The notes under the pieces were generated by a model, which did not search any database, had not been told where the DNA came from, and worked only from the letters and a program-made list of their open reading frames with translations. From Zoogloea sp021286885 (GTDB lineage: Bacteria; Pseudomonadota; Gammaproteobacteria; Burkholderiales; Rhodocyclaceae), in the NCBI RefSeq assembly GCF_041915215.1, contig NZ_JAYSBV010000001.1: a DNA stretch of 64,000 bases; one strand, written 5' to 3'. The translations under genes were made by a program, and so were the position numbers. Positions 8,921 through 16,469 of this stretch are shown here, piece after piece. Numbering within the stretch: the first letter of the stretch is position 1; each line of letters begins with the position of its first letter.

Positions 8921-9270
8921 CCGAGCCACGCGTGCAGCCAGGCACCGCAAGCGGCGGCCGACGATGCGGGCCAGTCCACCGTGACCACGGAGGCACCTTT
9001 GCGCAGCTCCAGGCGGATCGGGGCATCACCGCTCGGGGAAAGCTGCACCGGAACAAACCCGGCCATCGACGCGGAAGCCGCGTCCCTGGACAACCCAGGC
9101 TGCGCGACGCCCCGCTCACGCATCCAGCGCCGCAGTAGATGGGCATTGATCCCGTTCTCCAGCGCCACCCCGGCGACCGAAGCACCGGGCGTACCACAGG
9201 CTTCGATCAGGGCGTGTTTGAACGTTTCGGAGTAGGCGCGACGGGTGCGGCGGGGCGGGGTGTCGGTCAT
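8917..9270 (-). CDS. tnpA: IS66 family protein TnpA (helix-turn-helix)
   Basis: A 117-residue protein from ATG 9270; an ATG 12 bases upstream at 9282 is possible. The N-terminal half is a transposase-type helix-turn-helix: R-R-A-Y-S-E-T-F-K, then G-A-S-V-A-G-V-A-L-E-N-G-I-N-A-H-L-L-R-R-W, typical of IS3/IS66 OrfA DNA-binding proteins. The C-terminal half (I-R-L-E-L-R-K-G-A-S-V-V-T-V-D-W-P) is the conserved IS66 OrfA tail. It is the first gene of the element and probably binds the inverted repeats. Confidence 0.92.
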   Translation of the reverse strand: MTDTPPRRTRRAYSETFKHALIEACGTPGASVAGVALENGINAHLLRRWMRERGVAQPGLSRDAASASMAGFVPVQLSPSGDAPIRLELRKGASVVTVDWPASSAAACGAWLHAWLG

Positions 9271-9354
9271 ATCAGTGTCCACTGTTCATGCGTAGTGGAC
9301 ACTATGATTCGCGAGTGAGTGGGGGCGGGGAAGATGGGATGGCCGGGGGGTTAC

Positions 9355-9362
9355 CGGCAGCG
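9355..9362. repeat. Target-site duplication, right copy (CGGCAGCG)
   Basis: Perfect copy of 6966-6973, directly outside the right inverted repeat of the IS66 element. Confidence 0.93.
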
Positions 9363-9387
9363 CGCAAGCCCCAAGCCTAAAAAGCAC

Positions 9388-9425
9388 AAAGCCCGCGCCC
9401 CTGAAATTCAGGAGACGCGGGCTTT
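9388..9425 (-). terminator. Terminator downstream of guaB
   Basis: AAAGCCCGCG (9388-9397) pairs with CGCGGGCTTT (9416-9425). Read leftward the stem is followed by TTTGTGCTTTTT, as expected for the end of the guaB transcript. Confidence 0.8.
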
Positions 9426-9483
9426 GAGTCGCACGACACGAACAACCCGGGATGAAACCCGGCGGCCTGGGCCGCCAGGGGGA

Positions 9484-10944
9484 TCAATCCACGTGGTAGT
9501 TCGGGGCTTCCTTGGTGATCTGCACGTCGTGGACGTGAGATTCGCGGATACCGGCAGAGGTGATCTCAACGAACTCGGCGCGGGTGCGCATTTCGTCGAT
9601 GGTGGCGCAACCCACATAGCCCATGGAGGCACGCAGGCCGCCCATCAGCTGGTGAATCACGGCAGTCACTGCACCCTTGTAGGGGACGCGACCTTCGATG
9701 CCTTCGGGCACCAGCTTGTCCACGTTGCCTTCGTTGTCCTGGAAGTAGCGGTCGGCAGCGCCTTGCTGCATCGCGCCCAGGGAACCCATGCCACGGTAGG
9801 ACTTGTAGGAACGGCCCTGGAACAGCACGGTTTCGCCCGGCGCTTCTTCGGTACCGGCGAACAGACCGCCCAGCATGACCACGTTGGCACCGGCAGCGAT
9901 GGCCTTGGAGATGTCGCCGGAGTAGCGGATGCCACCGTCAGCGATCATCGGCACGCCAGAACCTGCCAGGGCGGTGGAGACGTTATCCACGGCGGTGATC
10001 TGGGGCACGCCCACACCGGCCACGATACGGGTGGTGCAGATGGAGCCGGGGCCGATACCGACCTTGACGCCATCGGCGCCGGCTTCAACCAGGGCAGCGG
10101 CAGCCGCTGCGGTGGCGATGTTGCCGCCGATCACATCCACATGGGGGAAGTTCTGCTTGACCCAGCGCACACGATCCAGCACGCCTTGGGAGTGGCCGTG
10201 GGCGGTGTCGACCACGATCACATCCACACCGGCCTCGGCCAGCAGCGTGGCACGTTCTTCGGTGCCCGCGCCCACACCAATGGCAGCGCCCACGCGCAGA
10301 CGACCTTGCAGGTCTTTGGCGGCGTTGGGGTGCTCGGTGGATTTCATCATGTCCTTGACGGTGATGAGGCCGGCAAGGGCCCCTGCATCGTTCAGGACCA
10401 GCACGCGCTCGAGGCGGTGCTTGTGCATCAGCGCACGGGCTTCATCCAGGCTGGAGCCTTCCTTGACGGTCACCAAGCGGGACTTGGGGGTCATGATGGC
10501 GGAAACAGGCTGGTCGAGATTGGTCTCGAAGCGGGTGTCGCGATTGGTAACGATACCGATCACCAGGCCGTTTTCAACCACGGGCAGGCCGGAGAACCGG
10601 TTGCTGCGGGTCAGGGCCAGCACCTCGCGGACCGTCATGGTCGGCGGGATGGTGATGGGGTCTTTGAGAATACCCGATTCAAAACGCTTGACCTTGGCAA
10701 CTTCGGCAGCTTGTTGCTGGGGGGTCAGGTTCTTGTGAACGATCCCGATGCCGCCTTCCTGAGCCAGAGCGATGGCCAGACGCGCTTCAGTCACGGTGTC
10801 CATCGCGGCGGACACCAGCGGGATGTTCAGGGTGATGTTGCGCGTGAGCTTGGTCTGAAGACTCACATCACGCGGAAGGACGCTCGAATGGGCGGGGATA
10901 AGAAGGACGTCATCAAACGTCAGCGCCTTCTGGATCACTCGCAT
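9484..10944 (-). CDS. guaB: Inosine-5'-monophosphate dehydrogenase
   Basis: A 486-residue enzyme from ATG 10944, preceded by an AGGGA site. It oxidises IMP to XMP with NAD+, the rate-limiting step of guanine nucleotide synthesis. The N-terminal barrel start (A-L-T-F-D-D-V-L-L-I-P) is followed by two CBS domains inserted at about residues 90-200. The catalytic loop G-S-I-C-T-T-R carries the nucleophilic cysteine (about residue 304), and G-G-I-R-Y-S-G-D-I-S-K-A with G-L-F-A-G-T-E-E-A-P-G-E form the phosphate and flap regions. guaA does not follow as it does in many bacteria; instead there is a terminator and the IS66 element. Transcription probably starts at the sigma-70 promoter at 10972-11000. 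Confidence 0.98.
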   Translation of the reverse strand: MRVIQKALTFDDVLLIPAHSSVLPRDVSLQTKLTRNITLNIPLVSAAMDTVTEARLAIALAQEGGIGIVHKNLTPQQQAAEVAKVKRFESGILKDPITIPPTMTVREVLALTRSNRFSGLPVVENGLVIGIVTNRDTRFETNLDQPVSAIMTPKSRLVTVKEGSSLDEARALMHKHRLERVLVLNDAGALAGLITVKDMMKSTEHPNAAKDLQGRLRVGAAIGVGAGTEERATLLAEAGVDVIVVDTAHGHSQGVLDRVRWVKQNFPHVDVIGGNIATAAAAAALVEAGADGVKVGIGPGSICTTRIVAGVGVPQITAVDNVSTALAGSGVPMIADGGIRYSGDISKAIAAGANVVMLGGLFAGTEEAPGETVLFQGRSYKSYRGMGSLGAMQQGAADRYFQDNEGNVDKLVPEGIEGRVPYKGAVTAVIHQLMGGLRASMGYVGCATIDEMRTRAEFVEITSAGIRESHVHDVQITKEAPNYHVD

Positions 10945-10971
10945 GGCTTTAATCCCTTGAACCAAATCCGT

Positions 10972-11000
10972 ATTATACGCAGTTACCCGCCAGCCAGCAA
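10972..11000 (-). promoter_or_regulatory. Sigma-70 promoter of guaB
   Basis: On the minus strand TTGCTG (11000-10995) is separated by exactly 17 bp from a perfect TATAAT (10977-10972), which ends 27 bp before the guaB ATG. Confidence 0.75.
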
Positions 11001-11025
11001 AAGCTTTGCCCGTACGGAGTCTTCG

Positions 11026-11499
11026 ATGTTGCGCAAAATTCCCGTTTTCCTGCTTTTAAGCCTTGCAACCCTCGCCACGGCGGCCCATGCCCAGACTGTT
11101 TACAGCTGGAAGGACGCCAACGGACGCACCCACTACTCCGACACGCCGCCCCCCGAAGGCAACACCCGCACCCTGCGGCAACCGAGCATCCAACCCTCCA
11201 GCGGCGCCAGTGCCAGCAGTAGCGGCAACGCTGCCAGCTATCAAGAACAGGACCAAGCCTTCCGCAAGCGTCGCGCCGAAGCCGCCGAAGCCGAAACCAA
11301 GGCCCGCAAGGAGCAGCTCACCAACGCAGCCCGCCAGAAAGAATGCCAGGAAGCCCAACGCCAGCTCACCGCCATCGAGAACGGCCAGCGCATGGCCCGC
11401 TACGATGACGCTGGCGAGCGCGTCTTTCTGACCGACGAAGAGCGCAACAGCAACGCCGACAACCTGCGCAAGTTCATCAGCAGCAGCTGCAACAACTAA
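11026..11499 (+). CDS. DUF4124 domain-containing secreted protein
   Basis: A 157-residue protein with a signal peptide (about 1-22, ending A-H-A) followed at once by a DUF4124 domain: T-V-Y-S-W-K-D-A-N-G-R-T-H-Y-S-D-T-P-P. A low-complexity Ser/Ala stretch (about 60-75) and a charged Ala/Glu/Lys coiled-coil-like region (about 75-120) come next, then a short tail with two cysteines in the second half of the protein. DUF4124 proteins are small envelope proteins of proteobacteria without a settled function. The gene is divergent from guaB across a compact promoter region. A long rightward frame reading through here from 9319 is not a gene: it is antisense to guaB until this start. Confidence 0.85.
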   Translation: MLRKIPVFLLLSLATLATAAHAQTVYSWKDANGRTHYSDTPPPEGNTRTLRQPSIQPSSGASASSSGNAASYQEQDQAFRKRRAEAAEAETKARKEQLTNAARQKECQEAQRQLTAIENGQRMARYDDAGERVFLTDEERNSNADNLRKFISSSCNN

Positions 11500-11637
11500 A
11501 CCCGACCCACCCGGGAAAAACAGGCTTACGCCAGGATCACGCCGAAATCACGCCAAAATTACGTATCTCGTCCGTTTGATAACGGCCTGCGATGCGCCAA
11601 CTTTAGCCCCCCTCCAAACAAATCCACACAAACTAAG

Positions 11638-11667
11638 GGCCCACCCCGCACACGCGCAGGGTGGGCC
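11638..11667. terminator. Bidirectional hairpin between DUF4124 gene and rnfH
   Basis: GGCCCACCC (11638-11646) pairs with GGGTGGGCC (11659-11667) between two converging genes. T-runs on either side are weak. Confidence 0.55.
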
Positions 11668-11737
11668 GTTAGCTTTATGGAAATGGGAACGTGCGGAAAA
11701 TGGGGAGGTGCGCGCCGGCTGTGGGCGCGGGCCGCCC

Positions 11738-12076
11738 TCAGGCCGCGGCTTCTTCGGCGCTGCCGCCGCCCTTCTTCATGACCTTGCCCTCTTCGGCCCG
11801 CTTGCGGCGCACCTCCTTGGGGTCGGCGATGAGGGGGCGATAGATCTCGACCCGATCCCGGTCGCGCAGTTCGGCATCGAGCTTCACCAGCTTGGCGAAC
11901 ACGCCCACCTTGTTGGCCTTGACCAGATCCAGCTCGGGATATTTCTGCAGCAGCCCGGAGGCTTCCACTGCCCGCTGCACGGTGCTGCCCGCCGGCAGCT
12001 TGACGCGCACCAGTTCCTGGCGGTCCCGCAGGGCGTAGCAGACTTCCACTTGTATCGAATCAGACGAATCAGACAT
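11738..12076 (-). CDS. rnfH: RnfH family ubiquitin-fold protein
   Basis: A 112-residue protein with the RnfH/RatB signature: I-Q-V-E-V-C-Y-A-L near the start, L-P-A-G-S-T-V at 28-34, and D-R-V-E-I-Y-R-P-L-I-A-D-P-K-E-V-R-R-K-R-A at about 72-92. The family has a beta-grasp (ubiquitin-like) fold; its role is unresolved despite the name that links it to the Rnf electron-transport complex. No rnf genes are nearby. It lies directly downstream of ratA on the same strand, the conserved arrangement across beta- and gammaproteobacteria, with smpB divergent. Confidence 0.93.
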   Translation of the reverse strand: MSDSSDSIQVEVCYALRDRQELVRVKLPAGSTVQRAVEASGLLQKYPELDLVKANKVGVFAKLVKLDAELRDRDRVEIYRPLIADPKEVRRKRAEEGKVMKKGGGSAEEAAA

Positions 12077-12087
12077 TCTCAGGCCTC

Positions 12088-12525
12088 TCAGCTTCCCGAA
12101 TAGATTTGTGCGGCCCGCTTCACGAAGGAATCCACAAAGGTGTTGGCGATGTGGCTGAACACGGGGCCTACCGCCTTCTCGATGAGGCGGCTGGAGAATT
12201 CATAGTGCAGATTGAACTCCACCTTGCAGGCATGCTCCCCCAGGGGATGAAAATGCCAGGAGCCATCCAAGTGGGTGAAGGGCCCGTCGGTGAGGCGGAT
12301 CAGCATGGAGTTCGGGTAGGTCTTGGTGTTCTCGGTGCTGAAGTGGGACTTGATCCCGTGATAGTTGATGTGCAGGGTCGCCTGGGTGACGCGCTCATCC
12401 CGCGCATGCAGTTCGCTTCCGCCACACCAGGGCAGAAACTTGGGGTAGTCCTCGCACCGATCCACCAGCTCGAACATCTGGGCGGGGGTGAATTCGATCA
12501 GAACAGTTTTCTTGACGACAGCCAT
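12088..12525 (-). CDS. ratA: RatA-type START/cyclase-like protein (ribosome-associated)
   Basis: A 145-residue protein from ATG 12525 (M-A-V-V-K-K-T-V-L-I). It is a single START-like (polyketide cyclase/COQ10) domain with the family pattern F-x-L-V-D-x-C-E-D-Y-P-x-F-L-P-W-C-G-G and the C-terminal F-V-x-R-A-x-x-I-Y. E. coli RatA was described as binding 50S subunits and blocking 70S formation, whereas the eukaryotic and alphaproteobacterial relatives bind coenzyme Q precursors, so the true role may be ubiquinone-related. It forms an operon with rnfH (11-bp gap) and is divergent from smpB. Confidence 0.93.
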   Translation of the reverse strand: MAVVKKTVLIEFTPAQMFELVDRCEDYPKFLPWCGGSELHARDERVTQATLHINYHGIKSHFSTENTKTYPNSMLIRLTDGPFTHLDGSWHFHPLGEHACKVEFNLHYEFSSRLIEKAVGPVFSHIANTFVDSFVKRAAQIYSGS

Positions 12526-12592
12526 CGGAGCACAGGCACACGGCCTAGCTGTTAAAATGCGCGATTTTACGCGTCCGTTCGAGCCTACGCCA

Positions 12593-13039
12593 ATGAGCAT
12601 CATCGATAACCGCAAGGCCTTTCACGACTACTTCATCGAAGAACGCTACGAGGCCGGCATCGTTCTGGCCGGCTGGGAAGTGAAGGGCATCCGGGCCGGG
12701 CGGGGCAATATCAAGGAAAGCTACGTGATCATCCGCGACGGGGAGTTGTATATCCTCGGGATGCACATCACGCCGCTCGAATCCGCCTCGACCCACGTCA
12801 GCCCCGATCCCACCCGCACCCGCAAGCTGCTGCTGCACAGCCACGAGATCGACAAACTGATCGGCAAGGTTGAGCGCGCCGGCTACGCCCTCGTCCCGCT
12901 GGACCTGCACTACACCAACGGGCGCATCAAGCTCAACGTGGGTCTGGCCAAGGGCAAGAAGCAATACGACAAACGGGATGCCGAGCGCGAACGCGACTGG
13001 GAACGCGAAAAGGGCCGCCTGCTGCGCGACAAGCGCTAA
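12593..13039 (+). CDS. smpB: SsrA-binding protein SmpB
   Basis: A 148-residue tmRNA-binding protein for trans-translation, which rescues stalled ribosomes and tags their products for degradation. It starts at ATG 12593 (M-S-I-I-D-N-R-K-A). The family signatures are clear: E-A-G-I-V-L-A-G-W-E-V-K-G-I-R-A-G at about 20-36, Y-x-x-N-G-R-I-K-L at about 108-116, and the C-terminal basic tail K-K-Q-Y-D-K-R-D with the R-D-W-x-x-E-K-G-R segment that enters the decoding centre. It is divergent from ratA, and the two starts are 67 bp apart, so promoters must overlap. No ssrA gene is seen in the window. Confidence 0.98.
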   Translation: MSIIDNRKAFHDYFIEERYEAGIVLAGWEVKGIRAGRGNIKESYVIIRDGELYILGMHITPLESASTHVSPDPTRTRKLLLHSHEIDKLIGKVERAGYALVPLDLHYTNGRIKLNVGLAKGKKQYDKRDAERERDWEREKGRLLRDKR

Positions 13040-13085
13040 AGCGGCGCCCACAAGCCCCAGGGCTGCGGGGTCGCTGCAGGGTGGC

Positions 13086-14030
13086 CTACTCCAGGGCGGC
13101 GAGGGCGATTTCCAGCCCGAGCCGCTCCAGTGCATCGGCGGGCTGACAGGCTACGGCTTCTTCAAACAGTTGGTGGGCTACTTCGGCCTTTTCATCGCCA
13201 AAGGCCCGGGTCAGCGAGCGGGCATACTCGGCCAGCAACAGGGCCGAACGGGGATGCAGGCGGCGGGCTTCTTCAAAATGCTCGATCACTCGCTCACGCC
13301 GGGCACCACAGCTCAGGGTGGCCATCACCCCGCCCAGCTTGCCGATCACTTCGGCGTGGTAAATCCCCAAACCCGCCTGGGCATACGAATGCAGGGGCGC
13401 CAGTTGCAGGGCACGCTGGAGGCTGTAGCGCACCTGGGCGCCGGTACGCCGGCCCCGGGTGAGGGTGCGCACGGTAGAAACGTGCTGGCTGTAACGCCCG
13501 AGGGCGAGCCCATGCACATACCAGGCGTTGGCCCACAGGGGCGCCAGCTGCACCAGAGCGTTACTGCTCTCCACGGTTTCGCACAAAATTTCGAGGCGCC
13601 GGGTCGCATCGTTTTCGAGATAGGCCGCATACACCGCCGCCGCCCGGGTCGCCACCACCATGCCCAGGGGGCCGGCTGCCGTGCCACGCTCCACCGCCAC
13701 CGCAAAATCGCCCGCGTGGTAGGCACGCCAGGCATCTTCAAGCAGAATCAGCAGATCGTCGGGATTGCCCACATGGGCCTGGAGGGCCGGGTTGGCCACC
13801 ACCAGCGCATCCAGCCATTCGGGGCTGGGATAGGGCTCCCGGTCGCCCAGATGGAGCCGGTTCCAGTTGTCGCGCAGGGCGGTGCCGCCATAGCGGTAGA
13901 TCCGGTCGCCAAACGGAAAACGCTTCCAGGCGGCGCGTTCCACCGCCCGTCGTCCTTCCGCCATCGCCCCGATGGACTGGCGAGAGCGACGCAGGGCAGC
14001 AGTCCAATCGAAGGTCATTTGCGGCAGCAT
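13086..14030 (-). CDS. Hypothetical TPR-like helical repeat protein
   Basis: A 314-residue cytoplasmic protein starting at ATG 14030, which has GAGG 6 bases upstream; an upstream extension to 14126 is possible but weakly supported. It is largely alpha-helical and alanine-rich, with paired-helix units resembling degenerate tetratricopeptide repeats from about residue 90 to the end (for example A-W-R-A-Y-H-A-G-D-F-A-V-A-V-E and H-F-E-E-A-R-R-L-H-P-R-S-A-L-L-L-A-E-Y). The N-terminus contains A-W-K-R-F-P-F-G-D and a W-x-x-L-H-L-G-D segment. No signal peptide, membrane segment or catalytic motif is evident. Similar stand-alone proteins occur in Rhodocyclales, but I do not know a function. Confidence 0.7.
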   Translation of the reverse strand: MLPQMTFDWTAALRRSRQSIGAMAEGRRAVERAAWKRFPFGDRIYRYGGTALRDNWNRLHLGDREPYPSPEWLDALVVANPALQAHVGNPDDLLILLEDAWRAYHAGDFAVAVERGTAAGPLGMVVATRAAAVYAAYLENDATRRLEILCETVESSNALVQLAPLWANAWYVHGLALGRYSQHVSTVRTLTRGRRTGAQVRYSLQRALQLAPLHSYAQAGLGIYHAEVIGKLGGVMATLSCGARRERVIEHFEEARRLHPRSALLLAEYARSLTRAFGDEKAEVAHQLFEEAVACQPADALERLGLEIALAALE

Positions 14031-14272
14031 CGGATCCTCATTCAGGAAAGACGGCAAGTACAGATAAAAACCGGAAGCAAACGCGCCAAGTGACTCAGCC
14101 CACAGGGAAAAACCGGCTGTCGACACGCTGCTGGAGTGCGAAGCTTAACACCGCGCCGCAACATACGCATGCGGCACTGCGGCATAAGCGCTCGTGTAGG
14201 ATTCCGTCTGCAGCCCTGGGCCACCCGACTTCCGGCCTCATTTCACTCCCCCGCCCCAACCAAGCCTACGTC

Positions 14273-15091
14273 ATGAAAACCAGCCAAGCCCATCTGTTTA
14301 TCATCGACCCGCAAAACGATTTCTGCGACCTGCCCGGTGCCGCCCTGCCGGTGGCGGGCGCCCAGGCCGACCTGGAGCGCCTGGCCCGCTTCATCCGCAC
14401 CGCCGGGCCGGCCCTCGCCCGGATCAGCCTGACCCTGGACACTCACCAGCCCCTGGACATCGCCCACCCGGGCTGCTGGCAACAGGCCGACGGCAGCCCG
14501 GTCGCCCCCTTCACTCAGATCCACGCTGCCGATCTGGCCGAGGGGCGCTACCGCCCCGTGGCACCCCTCAGCCCGGAGCACGCCCGGGCCTATCTGGAAG
14601 CCCTGGAAGCGGGCGGGCGCTACACCCACATGATCTGGCCGGTGCACTGCGTGGCCGGGAGTTGGGGGCAGCAGATCCATGCGCCCCTGGCCGCCGCCCT
14701 CGCCGACTGGCAGCAGCAGACTGGCCACACGCCCTTTGAAGTCATCAAGGGCACCCACCCCTGGACCGAGCACTACAGCGCCATCCAGGCCGAAGTACCC
14801 GACCCCGCCGCTCCGGAAACCCTGCCCAACACCGCCCTGCTCGCCCGCTTTGCCGGATCGGGGCCTATCCTGGTGGCGGGCGAGGCCAGCAGCCACTGCG
14901 TCAAAGCCAGCATCGAACATCTGGCCGCCCACCTGGGGGCAGAGGCCCGGCGCCTGGTGCTGCTCACCGACTGCATGAGCCCGGTGGCTGGCTTTGAAGC
15001 CGCCGCCGCTGACCTCATCCACCACATGCAAAGCCTGGGCGCCCAAGCCCTGAGCGCCCAAGCAGCCCTGGCCCTGCTGGCCGAGGACTGA
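14273..15091 (+). CDS. Isochorismatase-family hydrolase, probable nicotinamidase
   Basis: A 272-residue cysteine hydrolase. Residue D12 in I-I-D-P-Q-N-D-F, K159 in V-I-K-G-T and C209 in G-E-A-S-S-H-C-V-K-A-S form the Asp-Lys-Cys triad. D56, H58 and H65 in L-T-L-D-T-H-x(6)-H-P match the metal site characteristic of nicotinamidases, and W-P-V-H-C-V-A-G-S is also nicotinamidase-like. The expected reaction is hydrolysis of nicotinamide to nicotinate and ammonia. Its neighbour pncB, 58 bp downstream and co-directional, uses that product, so the pair looks like an NAD salvage operon. It is longer than E. coli PncA (about 210 residues) because of insertions around 90-115, so another amidase substrate is not excluded. 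Confidence 0.85.
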   Translation: MKTSQAHLFIIDPQNDFCDLPGAALPVAGAQADLERLARFIRTAGPALARISLTLDTHQPLDIAHPGCWQQADGSPVAPFTQIHAADLAEGRYRPVAPLSPEHARAYLEALEAGGRYTHMIWPVHCVAGSWGQQIHAPLAAALADWQQQTGHTPFEVIKGTHPWTEHYSAIQAEVPDPAAPETLPNTALLARFAGSGPILVAGEASSHCVKASIEHLAAHLGAEARRLVLLTDCMSPVAGFEAAAADLIHHMQSLGAQALSAQAALALLAED

Positions 15092-15149
15092 TTTCAAGCC
15101 TGCCAACTTTCTACCCCCGCCCCCCCGAAGCCGCCCCACGCCCCGAAAG

Positions 15150-16364
15150 ATGCCCATGAGCGCCCGCACCCAGCCCCCCGTGGTCCACAGCCTGCTGGAA
15201 ACCGACCTCTACAAATTCACCATGTGGCAGGCCCTGCTCCACAGCCACCCGGGGGCCCAGGCGGAATACGCCTTTTTCTGCCGCAATACCCCCGCCTTCC
15301 CCCTGGCCGAACTGCTGCCGGCGGTGGAGCTGGAACTGGAACGGCTGTGCGACCTGCGCTTCTCCGAAGCGGAGCTGGACTATCTGCGCCGGCTGCGCTT
15401 CATCAAGAGCGATTTTGTGGACTTTCTCTCGGTGTTCCGCTTCCAGCGCCGTTTCATCGAGCTGCGGGCCGAGGGCGAGGCCCTGCGCATCATCGCCCGG
15501 GGCCCGCTGGTGCACGTCACCGGCTTCGAGATCTTCATTCTCTACATTGTTAACGAGCTGTACTTCCGCCGCCTGGGCGGGGCCGATGCGGCGCTGGCCG
15601 ATGCCCGTGCCCGGCTCCAGGCCAAGATCGCCCTGCTCCAGGCCCACCCCGAGCAACTCCAGGGGCCCGATCCTTTCATTTTTGTGGATTTTGGGCTGCG
15701 CCGCCGCTACTCGGGGGCCTGGCATGAGGAAGTCATCCGCACCCTGCAAACCGCCCTCCCGGAGCACTTCAAGGGCACTTCCAACGTGCACCTGGCCCGC
15801 CGCCTGGGGCTCACGCCCATCGGCACCATGGCCCACGAATACCTCCAGGCTTACCAGGCCTTCGGCTTCCGGTTGCGGGATTTCCAAAAGGCGGCCCTCG
15901 AAGGCTGGGTACAGGAGTTTCGCGGCGACCTGGGCATCGCCCTCACCGACGTGATCGGAATGGACGCCTTTCTGGCCGACTTCGACCTCTACTTTGCCAA
16001 GCTGTTTGACGGCCTGCGCCACGACTCCGGCGACCCGCTGGCGTGGGCCGAGAAAGCCATCGCCCACTACCAGCGCCTCAACATCGACCCGCGCAGCAAG
16101 CGCCTGGTGTTTTCCGACGCCCTGGACATCCCCCGCGCCCTGGCCCTGCACCGGGCCTTGCGTGGTCGCATCCAGACGAGCTACGGCATCGGCACCAATC
16201 TGACCAACGACACCCCGCTCCAGCCCCTCAACATCGTGATGAAGATCATGAGCTGCAATGGTCAGCCGGTGGCCAAGCTCTCCGACGCATCCAGCAAGAC
16301 CCTGTGCGAAGACCATACCTATCTGGCCTATCTGCGCCAGGTATTCAAGCACCCCCAAGCCTGA
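15150..16364 (+). CDS. pncB: Nicotinate phosphoribosyltransferase
   Basis: A 404-residue enzyme that converts nicotinate and PRPP to nicotinate mononucleotide in the Preiss-Handler pathway. The N-terminus has the family start L-L-E-T-D-L-Y-K-F-T-M-W-Q-A. The motif G-T-M-A-H-E contains the histidine that is phosphorylated by ATP, preceded by the T-S-N-V-H-L-A family segment. D-G-L-R-H-D-S-G-D-P follows, then Y-G-I-G-T-N-L-T-N-D near the C-terminus. Length is typical of the PncB class. It follows the nicotinamidase-like gene on the same strand. Start is ATG 15150; a second ATG two codons later is equally possible. Confidence 0.97.
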   Translation: MPMSARTQPPVVHSLLETDLYKFTMWQALLHSHPGAQAEYAFFCRNTPAFPLAELLPAVELELERLCDLRFSEAELDYLRRLRFIKSDFVDFLSVFRFQRRFIELRAEGEALRIIARGPLVHVTGFEIFILYIVNELYFRRLGGADAALADARARLQAKIALLQAHPEQLQGPDPFIFVDFGLRRRYSGAWHEEVIRTLQTALPEHFKGTSNVHLARRLGLTPIGTMAHEYLQAYQAFGFRLRDFQKAALEGWVQEFRGDLGIALTDVIGMDAFLADFDLYFAKLFDGLRHDSGDPLAWAEKAIAHYQRLNIDPRSKRLVFSDALDIPRALALHRALRGRIQTSYGIGTNLTNDTPLQPLNIVMKIMSCNGQPVAKLSDASSKTLCEDHTYLAYLRQVFKHPQA

Positions 16365-16394
16365 ACCCTGCGCCGGCCCATCGCCCGGCGCAAA

Positions 16395-16408
16395 TTGACC
16401 CAGCTTAA
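16395..16408 (+). promoter_or_regulatory. Candidate FNR/DNR-type box upstream of nosR
   Basis: TTGAC-CCAG-CTTAA resembles the TTGAT-N4-ATCAA site of CRP/FNR-family regulators of denitrification. The first half is close and the second half has two mismatches. It lies 62 bp before the nosR start, a sensible place for an activator site. Confidence 0.4.
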
Positions 16409-16427
16409 GGACGGCCCGGGCCGGGCT

Positions 16428-16453
16428 TATCAGAATTCCAGCCGATTCTGATA
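16428..16453. promoter_or_regulatory. Perfect inverted repeat just before nosR
   Basis: TATCAGAAT (16428-16436) and ATTCTGATA (16445-16453) form a perfect 9-bp inverted repeat with an 8-base spacer, ending 16 bp before the nosR ATG. It could be an operator for a dimeric regulator or a leader hairpin limiting nosR translation; the region between it and the ATG has no strong Shine-Dalgarno sequence. Confidence 0.55.
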
Positions 16454-16469
16454 CTCCGGTGACCACATC

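Larger units (their letters stand above)
6974..9354 (-). mobile_element. Complete IS66-family insertion sequence (2381 bp)
   Basis: The element has terminal inverted repeats at 6974-7002 and 9326-9354. They begin GTAACCCCCCGGCCA and match at 23 of the first 24 positions and 26 of 29 overall. It is flanked by the perfect 8-bp direct repeat CGGCAGCG and encodes the full IS66 gene set tnpA, tnpB and tnpC, leftward and with no visible frameshift. The intact ends and perfect duplication point to a recent and possibly still active insertion. It landed between the prfC terminator and the region downstream of guaB, interrupting no gene. Confidence 0.95.

Noticed and set aside
9319..11025. Rightward open frame reading through most of the guaB region
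   Set aside because: It is antisense to guaB, whose protein is unmistakable; only the part from ATG 11026 is a real gene.
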